The notes beneath the pieces were generated by a model. That model was given only the letters and a program-made list of their open reading frames with translations. It was not told the origin of the DNA and did no database searches. A stretch of 64,000 nucleotides of DNA from Methanoculleus sp. UBA374. Lineage in GTDB: Archaea; Halobacteriota; Methanomicrobia; Methanomicrobiales; Methanoculleaceae. Below are positions 58,793 through 64,000 of this stretch, piece by piece (position 1 is the first letter of the stretch; each line of letters opens with the position of its first letter). The stretch covers positions 1 through 64,000 of the forward strand of contig DAYL01000013.1 in NCBI GenBank assembly GCA_002508705.1, written 5' to 3'. The translations under genes were made by a program, and so were the position numbers.

Positions 58793-59998
58793 TCACCCGC
58801 GGGAGGGGACCCGGACGGGTCTCTGACTCTCCGATTCCTGCACCGCGATCACCGCGAGTGCCTGTCCGCTCTCGGCGCTGTATTCGCCGATGCGGCGGTG
58901 GACGTGCTCGATCATGCCTCCGGTGGTGATGATGAGCGAGTCTTCTCCGATGAGGGCTTTTAAGATGCACTTGTCGATGACGCCGTAGGTGTATTCGAGA
59001 AGAATCCGCTCCCGGTTGGCGAACTCCTTGGCACGGGTTCCCATCGCCCCGACGTGCTCGGCCGTGCTCCGCTCGATGAACGCCTTCAGTTCGTCGCCGC
59101 CGATCCTGTCGGCGTTGCAGAGGTAGATCTTTCCGGTTTTGTCCCGAGCCGGGGCGCGGCCGCGCGTCTCCCGTTCGATCCTGTCGGTGAACTCAAGCAC
59201 GCTCTTCGGGGGAACGCCCCGGTCGATGACTCCCCGGAGACCGAGTTCGTTGTAGAGGTCGAGGAGGGCGGGCGGTTTCAGCCTGGCGGCCGCGAGGAGG
59301 GTGTGATCCGAGAAGACCTCTTCCGGCGGCCCGCAGGCGAGGACGCGCCCGTGCTCCATGAGGATGATTGTGTCGGCCCAGCGGTAAGCCAGTTCTACGT
59401 CGTGCGTGGATATCAGCACCGTCCGGCCGCCGGCGGCGAGTTCGTCGAGGAGTTCCATCACCTCTTCGGAACTTGCGGGATCGAGGGTATTGGTCGGCTC
59501 GTCGAAGACAAGGACCGCCGGTTCCATTGCGAGGATGCCCGCGATGGCAACCCGTTTCTTCTCGCCGCCGGAGAGGTGGTGGGGCGGCCGTTTCTCGTAA
59601 CCCCGGAGCCCGACGTAGCCGAGCGCGTCCCGGACGGCACGCCGGACGGCGTCGGGCGATAGGCCGAGGTTCACCGGTCCGAAGGCCACGTCCGCTTCGA
59701 CGGTCGGGGCGATGATCTGGACGTCGGGGTTCTGGAAGACGAACCCGACCCGCCGGCGGAGGTCCCGGAGGCTCCGGTTGTCGTAGGCGAGCGGCCGGCC
59801 GGAGAAGCGGACTTCTCCCGAAGCGGGCCGGAGCATCCCGTTGAGCATCAGGAGAAACGTCGATTTTCCGGCACCGTTCGGGCCGACAATGGCGGTCTTT
59901 GACCCGGGAGTGATCCGGACGCTCACTCCGGTGAGGGCGGCCGGACCGTTTGGGTAGGTATAGGTGACGTTGTCGGTTTCAAGCAGTGGTGTCGTCAT
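58793..59998 (-). CDS. cbiO: Cobalt ECF transporter ATPase CbiO with C-terminal extension
   Basis: A 401-residue energy-coupling ATPase. Residues ~1-240 are the CbiO domain: GPNGAGKST (39-47), a Q-loop at FQNPDVQ, signature HLSGGEKKRVAIAGIL (141-156) and VLVFDEPTN (162-170). CbiO normally ends near 280. Here residues ~275-401 form an additional domain (CNADRIGGDELKAFIE, then LEYTYGVIDKCILKALIGED and SLIITTGGMIEHVHRR) of unrecognised family. Its ATG overlaps the cbiQ stop as ATGA. The extension is retained in frame without stop codons, so it is probably functional. Confidence 0.88.
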   Translation of the reverse strand: MTTPLLETDNVTYTYPNGPAALTGVSVRITPGSKTAIVGPNGAGKSTFLLMLNGMLRPASGEVRFSGRPLAYDNRSLRDLRRRVGFVFQNPDVQIIAPTVEADVAFGPVNLGLSPDAVRRAVRDALGYVGLRGYEKRPPHHLSGGEKKRVAIAGILAMEPAVLVFDEPTNTLDPASSEEVMELLDELAAGGRTVLISTHDVELAYRWADTIILMEHGRVLACGPPEEVFSDHTLLAAARLKPPALLDLYNELGLRGVIDRGVPPKSVLEFTDRIERETRGRAPARDKTGKIYLCNADRIGGDELKAFIERSTAEHVGAMGTRAKEFANRERILLEYTYGVIDKCILKALIGEDSLIITTGGMIEHVHRRIGEYSAESGQALAVIAVQESESQRPVRVPSRG

Positions 59999-60771
59999 AT
60001 GAGTGTCAGACCTCCGGTTCGGAGCGATACGCCCGCGACGGCGCCGATGTAGATCAGGGTCGTTGCGAGCGCGAGGCCGGATACCGGCCGGGTTTCGCCG
60101 GGTATCCCGAATTTCCCGTCGTAGCAGCGTGCGTCCATCGCAAGGACCAGGGCTTCGCCGCTCTCCCAGGTCCGGAGGAAGAGCGCCCCGGAGAGCATCC
60201 CGAACGAATGCACCGACTCCCGGAACCGGCCGTAGCCGAGGCGCATCACCTGCGAGCGGTAGATCTGGCCGGCCTCCTCGATGAGGATGAAGATGAACCG
60301 GTAGGTGAGCATGACGAGATCGATGAAGACGGCGGGCACCCGGAGCCTCCGGAAGATATCGAAGACCTCGGTCATCGGCGTCGTGAGCGCGATGAAGAAC
60401 AGCGAGCACATGCCCCCGAAGACCCGGGCGAGGAGGAGGACGGCGAGATTCGCACCGTCCGCCGTAACTGCAAGGGGGAGGCCGGGGACCTCGAAGAGCA
60501 CCGTCCCGCTCCCGGTGATGAAGAGAACCACGGCGATGCTCATCACCGCGAACGAGACCGGGATGAGGAGGATGCGGGCGTAAAATCGCGCGGGGATCTT
60601 TGCGAGGATAAGGATTGAGGCGCTCATCGAGGCCGCGACCAGAAGAGGGGCGACGGGGCCGGGAGACGAGATGCAGAGGAGGATGCTCGCAAGCCCGATA
60701 AGGAGCTTGAGAGCCGGGCTTACCTGACGGAGACCGTTTTCCTGGGCAAAGTCTTCGAGCACCTCATGCAT
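59995..60771 (-). CDS. cbiQ: Cobalt ECF transporter transmembrane component CbiQ
   Basis: A 258-residue membrane subunit with five to six helices and the two cytoplasmic coupling motifs near the C-terminus, FRESVHSFGMLSGALF-like and EALVLAMDARCYDGKFG (about 210-226; the conserved Ala-Arg helix that docks on the ATPase). It links the ATPase to CbiM. It lies between cbiO (overlapping) and cbiN, with a gap of about 35 bases to cbiN. Confidence 0.92.
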   Translation of the reverse strand: MHEVLEDFAQENGLRQVSPALKLLIGLASILLCISSPGPVAPLLVAASMSASILILAKIPARFYARILLIPVSFAVMSIAVVLFITGSGTVLFEVPGLPLAVTADGANLAVLLLARVFGGMCSLFFIALTTPMTEVFDIFRRLRVPAVFIDLVMLTYRFIFILIEEAGQIYRSQVMRLGYGRFRESVHSFGMLSGALFLRTWESGEALVLAMDARCYDGKFGIPGETRPVSGLALATTLIYIGAVAGVSLRTGGLTLI

Positions 60772-60805
60772 TTGTGTCTCCTATCTTGCGGTACAACCAG
60801 AAAAA

Positions 60806-61096
60806 TCAGGCGGTTTTTCTGTTGCCCTTCCAGTAGCCGAAGATGTAGCCGATGACTATCGCACCGACGGCGGCCTGCAGGGCGAAGAGGAGCGACTCAA
60901 TCTCACCGCTCGGGGGCTCCCAGAAGGGCTCGATCCAGGGTTCGTAACCGGAGGACTCGATGAGCTCGGCGGCTTCGCCGTCGGCCCCGCCCCAGGCTTC
61001 CTCCCCGGAAGCCCGGATCGCGGCATCCTGGACGAGGAAGACAGCGGCAAAGATGAGGATGAGCGCGACGACCGCGATCTCCATGCCGTACTTCAT
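60806..61096 (-). CDS. cbiN: Cobalt transport protein CbiN
   Basis: A 96-residue protein with two membrane helices (about 7-24 and 70-88) separated by an acidic extracytoplasmic loop rich in Glu, typical of CbiN, an accessory that helps load Co into CbiM. The loop contains EEAWGGADGEAAELIESSGY and WIEPFWEPPSGEIESL. Overlaps the end of cbiM by four bases. Confidence 0.9.
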   Translation of the reverse strand: MKYGMEIAVVALILIFAAVFLVQDAAIRASGEEAWGGADGEAAELIESSGYEPWIEPFWEPPSGEIESLLFALQAAVGAIVIGYIFGYWKGNRKTA

Positions 61097-61785
61097 GCCG
61101 CGGCCTCCCGGAGTTTCTGGATAGTCGCCTCAGGGAGGAGGTTTAAGCGGGTGAGGATCTCGGGCTTGAGCTGGACGATGTACTTGAAGACCAGCGCAAT
61201 GACCGCACCTTCGATGATGGCGAGCGGGACCTGGGTGACGGCGAAGATTGCGGCAAAGGCCGAAAAGGCCCCGAAGAACCCGACGGTTCCCGGGAACGCG
61301 AGCGCGAGCTGGATCGAGGTGACGACGTAGGTGATGAGGTCGGCGAGGGCTGCGGCAACGAAGACCGTCGCATAGGTGTTCGCCCCCATTCGAGTCCCGG
61401 CCTTATAGACGAGGTACGCGACGAGCGGACCTGCGATTCCCATCGAGAAGACGTTCGCCCCGAGGGTGGTGATCCCGCCGTGCGCGAGGAAGACCGCCTG
61501 GAAGATGAGGACGATCAGCCCGAGGACGGCGGCGACGAAGGGGCCGAAGAGGACAGCGCCGAGCCCGGTTCCCGTGGGGTGGGAGCAACTCCCGTTGAAC
61601 GAGGGGAGTTTGAGCGAGGAGAGAACGAAGACGAAGGCGCCCGCAACCGCAAGGAGCGGCAGGGTTTCCCGTTTTTCCTTGACGAGCCTGTTCACCTGGT
61701 AGAGCCCGATGATGATGAAGGGCAGGGAGACGAGGAACCATATCTCCCACCAGGGGCTTGGTAAGAATCCTTCCATAATATGCAT
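61093..61785 (-). CDS. cbiM: Cobalt ECF transporter substrate-binding subunit CbiM
   Basis: Binds Co2+ at the membrane. The 230-residue protein starts MHIMEGFLP, with the N-terminal amine and His2 as metal ligands, and carries the second His in LKLPSFNGSCSHPTGTGLG (about 67-85), the signature that separates CbiM from other S components. ATG 61785 is chosen because GGTGGAG lies upstream and N-terminal residues must be free for binding; the longer frame to 61830 is rejected. First gene of the cbiMNQO run, divergent from cbiA. Confidence 0.93.
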   Translation of the reverse strand: MHIMEGFLPSPWWEIWFLVSLPFIIIGLYQVNRLVKEKRETLPLLAVAGAFVFVLSSLKLPSFNGSCSHPTGTGLGAVLFGPFVAAVLGLIVLIFQAVFLAHGGITTLGANVFSMGIAGPLVAYLVYKAGTRMGANTYATVFVAAALADLITYVVTSIQLALAFPGTVGFFGAFSAFAAIFAVTQVPLAIIEGAVIALVFKYIVQLKPEILTRLNLLPEATIQKLREAAA

Positions 61786-61852
61786 GATTTCTCCACCTGG
61801 ACCGCCATAGCAACGGCCCATCCAGATCACTTGTTTTAGTGCAAATTACCTT

Positions 61853-61886
61853 GGTATATGTTAGTTATTCCCGGTCATATTTATCC
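61853..61886. promoter_or_regulatory. Divergent TATA boxes for cbiM and cbiA
   Basis: GGTATATG (61853-61860; CATATACC on minus) precedes cbiM with a predicted leader of about 40 bases. CATATTTATCC (61876-61886) precedes cbiA with a leader of about 10 bases and GGAGTG at 61907-61912. Co-regulation by one metal or B12-responsive repressor is plausible but not shown. Confidence 0.45.
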
Positions 61887-61915
61887 CCTGCGATATTCAA
61901 CACTACTGGAGTGAT

Positions 61916-63247
61916 ATGCGTTCGATTTCGAGAGTTCTCGTCGCGGGAACCCATAGCGGCTGCGGCAAGACCACGCTCGCAAGCGGCCTGATGGCGGCGC
62001 TCGCCGCCCGGGGGCTTGTCGTCCAGCCGTTCAAGGTGGGTCCGGACTTCATCGATCCCACGCACCATTCGGCCATCTGCGGCCGCGTGTCGCGCAATCT
62101 CGACCCGTTCATGATGGGGGAGGCGGGGGTGCGGGAGACATTCGTCCGGGCATGTGCCGGCGCCGATGTCGCCGTCGTTGAGGGCGTGATGGGGCTCTAC
62201 GACGGGATCGATGGCGGCGACGTCGCGAGCACGGCACACGTCGCGAAGATCCTCGACGCCCCGGTCCTTCTCGTCGTGGACGCAAAAGGGGCGTCCCGGA
62301 GCGTCCATGCGGTTGTCCGGGGCTACGCGGAGTTTGATCCCGGGGTCCGGGTCGCCGGGGTTGTCTTCAACCGGGTCGGGAGCCCCCGTCATCGGGCGCT
62401 GATCGCGGCTACGGAAAGCCTCCCGGTCTACGGGTGGGTCCCCCGGCGGGACGACCTCGTCGTCGGGAGCCGGCACCTCGGCCTCGCGATGGCGGCTGAG
62501 ACCGGGACGATGGCGGGATTCGGTGCGGTGGTGGAGGAGACGTGCGATCTCTCCGGGGTCCTGGACCTCGCGCGGGCGGCCCCGCCCCTCCCTGCGCCGG
62601 CGGAGGCCACGGAGAAGCCGGATGTCGGAGTCCGGATCGGCGTCGCGAACGATGCGGCGTTCTGCTTTTACTATGCCGACAACCTCGACCGGCTCAGGCG
62701 GGCCGGGGGGGAGCCGGTCTTCTTCTCACCGATAGCGGACCGGCTTCCGGATGTCGACGCCCTCTATCTCGGGGGTGGTTACCCGGAGCTCCACGCGGAG
62801 GCGCTTATGTCTTCCCGGTGCCGGGAGGACGTGCACCGGGCGGTCGACGACGGCATGCCGGTCTACGCGGAGTGCGGCGGGCTTGTCTACCTCACGGAGC
62901 GGCTCACGGTCGGCGACGACGATTACCCGATGGCGGACGTCCTCCCGGCATCGGCCGCGATGACGAACCGCATCCAGGCCCTCGGTTACGTGGAGGCCCG
63001 GGCTGTCGGCGGTTCGCCGGTGCTTGCACCGGGTTCAACCTTCCGGGGCCACGAATTTCACTACTCCCGTCTTGACTGCGCTTCCGATACGAGATTTGCC
63101 CTGGAACTCCTCCGGGGCCGGGGAATCTGCAACGGCCGGGACGGACTCACCGTCCAGAACGTGGTCGGGCAGTACACCCACGCTTATTTCCCGGAGGGGT
63201 TCGCAGAAACGCTGGTGCGGGCCGCCGGGACATACCGGCGGGTATAG
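61916..63247 (+). CDS. cbiA: Cobyrinate a,c-diamide synthase-like protein (CbiA/CfbB family)
   Basis: Amidates the a and c side chains of a corrin using glutamine and ATP. The 443-residue protein has the N-terminal P-loop GTHSGCGKTTLASGL (about 11-25), FKVGPDFIDPTHH (about 39-51), VVEGVMGLYDG (about 85-95) and a C-terminal glutamine amidotransferase domain with YAECGGLVYL (Cys nucleophile, about 321-330). The closely related CfbB amidates nickel-sirohydrochlorin for F430. The divergent cobalt transporter favours CbiA here, but the two cannot be separated with certainty by eye. Confidence 0.87.
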   Translation: MRSISRVLVAGTHSGCGKTTLASGLMAALAARGLVVQPFKVGPDFIDPTHHSAICGRVSRNLDPFMMGEAGVRETFVRACAGADVAVVEGVMGLYDGIDGGDVASTAHVAKILDAPVLLVVDAKGASRSVHAVVRGYAEFDPGVRVAGVVFNRVGSPRHRALIAATESLPVYGWVPRRDDLVVGSRHLGLAMAAETGTMAGFGAVVEETCDLSGVLDLARAAPPLPAPAEATEKPDVGVRIGVANDAAFCFYYADNLDRLRRAGGEPVFFSPIADRLPDVDALYLGGGYPELHAEALMSSRCREDVHRAVDDGMPVYAECGGLVYLTERLTVGDDDYPMADVLPASAAMTNRIQALGYVEARAVGGSPVLAPGSTFRGHEFHYSRLDCASDTRFALELLRGRGICNGRDGLTVQNVVGQYTHAYFPEGFAETLVRAAGTYRRV

Positions 63248-63286
63248 GACGGGTCCTCGTGCTTCGCCGGTGCGGAAAAAAAGGGG

Positions 63287-63904
63287 TTAGAAGGTGACGA
63301 TGACTTCCCCGGAGAACCCGGACGTCATCGACTGGTAGGTGTAGTTACCCGGGGTGCTGAAGGTGTAATTGTACGATCCTCCCGGCTCGATCATCCCGGA
63401 ATCGAAGAATGCCGCTTCTCCGGTTGCCGAGACGGTCTGGTTCGTCGAGGCGTCGTTGGTCCATTCTACCGTGGTGTCGGCAGGAACGGTTATTGTGTTC
63501 GGCACATACCCGTTGTCGGTGATGGAGATGGTCTCGTCAGCGGCGACCGCCCCCGGCGGTCCCGGCGGGGTCTCGGTCGCGTTCGCGTCGGCGGTGGTCA
63601 TCGGGGTTTCGGTACCTACGGTCGTTGTCGTCGTCATCGGGGTTTCAGTGCCTGTAGCCCCGGTTTCTGCTGGTGTTTCGGTGCCCGTTGTGGTTCCGGT
63701 CTCTATCGGGGTTTCAGTGCCCGCGATCGTCTCGGTTTCTGCTGGTGTCTCTGTCCCTATCGGTGTTTCAGTTTCCATCGGGGTTTCGGTCAGTCCCGGT
63801 GTTGTGCCGGGGGTCGCCGTCTCGTTGCCCGAAGGCTGCACACACCCTGCGATCATGATGCTCGCGATCACCATGAGGGCAAGGATACCAAACATTCTCT
63901 TCAT
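63287..63904 (-). CDS. Cupredoxin-fold lipoprotein lacking copper ligands, with Thr/Glu/Pro repeat linker
   Basis: A 205-residue lipoprotein: signal LALMVIASIMIAGCVQ (about 8-23), a long linker (about 25-115) of ETP, TETP and GTETP repeats probably O-glycosylated or extended from the surface, and a cupredoxin/plastocyanin-like domain (about 122-205; NGYVPNTITVPADTTVEWTN). In normal members the loop reads HTV, then C-x-x-H-x-x-M. Here it is NQTV and YTYQSMTSGFSGE, so all four ligands are absent. It is a structural or binding version of the fold. The linker repeats are also a DNA minisatellite (about 63590-63800). Confidence 0.78.
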   Translation of the reverse strand: MKRMFGILALMVIASIMIAGCVQPSGNETATPGTTPGLTETPMETETPIGTETPAETETIAGTETPIETGTTTGTETPAETGATGTETPMTTTTTVGTETPMTTADANATETPPGPPGAVAADETISITDNGYVPNTITVPADTTVEWTNDASTNQTVSATGEAAFFDSGMIEPGGSYNYTFSTPGNYTYQSMTSGFSGEVIVTF

Positions 63905-64000
63905 GGGGTGGATGATGCCTCTTTGCGTAGATAAACTTTACCCTCCTCTGAAAACTGAGCCTGTATTGGTCAAATCTTTTACAGCAGCGTTGTGTCCCGG

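Noticed and set aside
1..64000. CRISPR array
   Set aside because: No regularly spaced direct repeats of 25-40 bases with unique spacers were seen; the repeats R1 and R2 occur only twice each.

Overview
The window looks like a high-GC chromosome segment of a hydrogenotrophic methanogen, most likely Methanomicrobiales and Methanoculleus-like. The evidence is lineage content: an archaeal cupin-type phosphoglucose isomerase, RIO2 kinase, a DUF460 (COG2433) protein, an NrpR-type DUF128 protein, COG1361/NEW3 surface proteins, a geranylgeranyl reductase with its own ferredoxin, an anaerobic Cbi-type cobalamin pathway, and TATA-box promoters, several apparently leaderless. The genus is inferred from overall style, not from a search. 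No rRNA, tRNA or CRISPR array was seen.

Layout. 0-15.6 kb is mostly core or housekeeping: the head of an IS5-like transposase at the window edge, an acyltransferase, a YhfC-type membrane protease, a thiL/DUF460/RIO2 operon, a degenerate TtuA/NcsA-like protein, phosphoglucose isomerase, a NEW3 surface protein facing a TrmB-type regulator across a palindrome, an HTH-less NrpR domain protein, a lipoprotein, a flavin disulfide oxidoreductase pair and a CBS/DHH pyrophosphatase. 15.65-24.83 kb is a lower-GC, bacterial-looking island: a heterodimeric ABC transporter, five methyltransferase genes or remnants, an ATC-hydrolase-like protein and an alpha/beta hydrolase. It carries a duplicated leader (R1) and a second duplicated segment (R2) that forms the 3' ends of two genes. 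Its right edge abuts a decapitated surface-protein gene that once headed the MacB-like ABC operon at 25.0-28.1 kb.

28-37.7 kb holds membrane and housekeeping genes (DUF3303, MarC, PAP2, NfeD/SPFH, site-2 protease, RNase HII, TrkA-N) and a ferredoxin-geranylgeranyl reductase pair for archaeal lipid saturation. 37.9-43.6 kb is a tightly overlapping cobalamin operon, cbiT-L-F-G-H-C-D-E. After an IS5-like relic and an orphan Dam-type methylase, 45.1-53.5 kb is a peptide/nickel-type ABC operon in which a substrate-binding protein plus methyltransferase unit is tandemly duplicated. 54-58.7 kb has a small multidrug-export-like protein, an IS605/TnpB relic, a polyprenol-kinase-like protein, a CDF metal transporter and pyruvate kinase. 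58.8-63.2 kb is a cobalt ECF transporter (cbiMNQO) divergent from a cobyrinate a,c-diamide synthase. The window ends with a cupredoxin-fold lipoprotein that has lost its copper ligands.

The strongest theme is transition-metal and tetrapyrrole metabolism: cobalt uptake, corrin-ring synthesis, a Ni/peptide-type importer and a CDF transporter. The island may be a further small-molecule or metallophore system. That reading rests on family associations and is inference.
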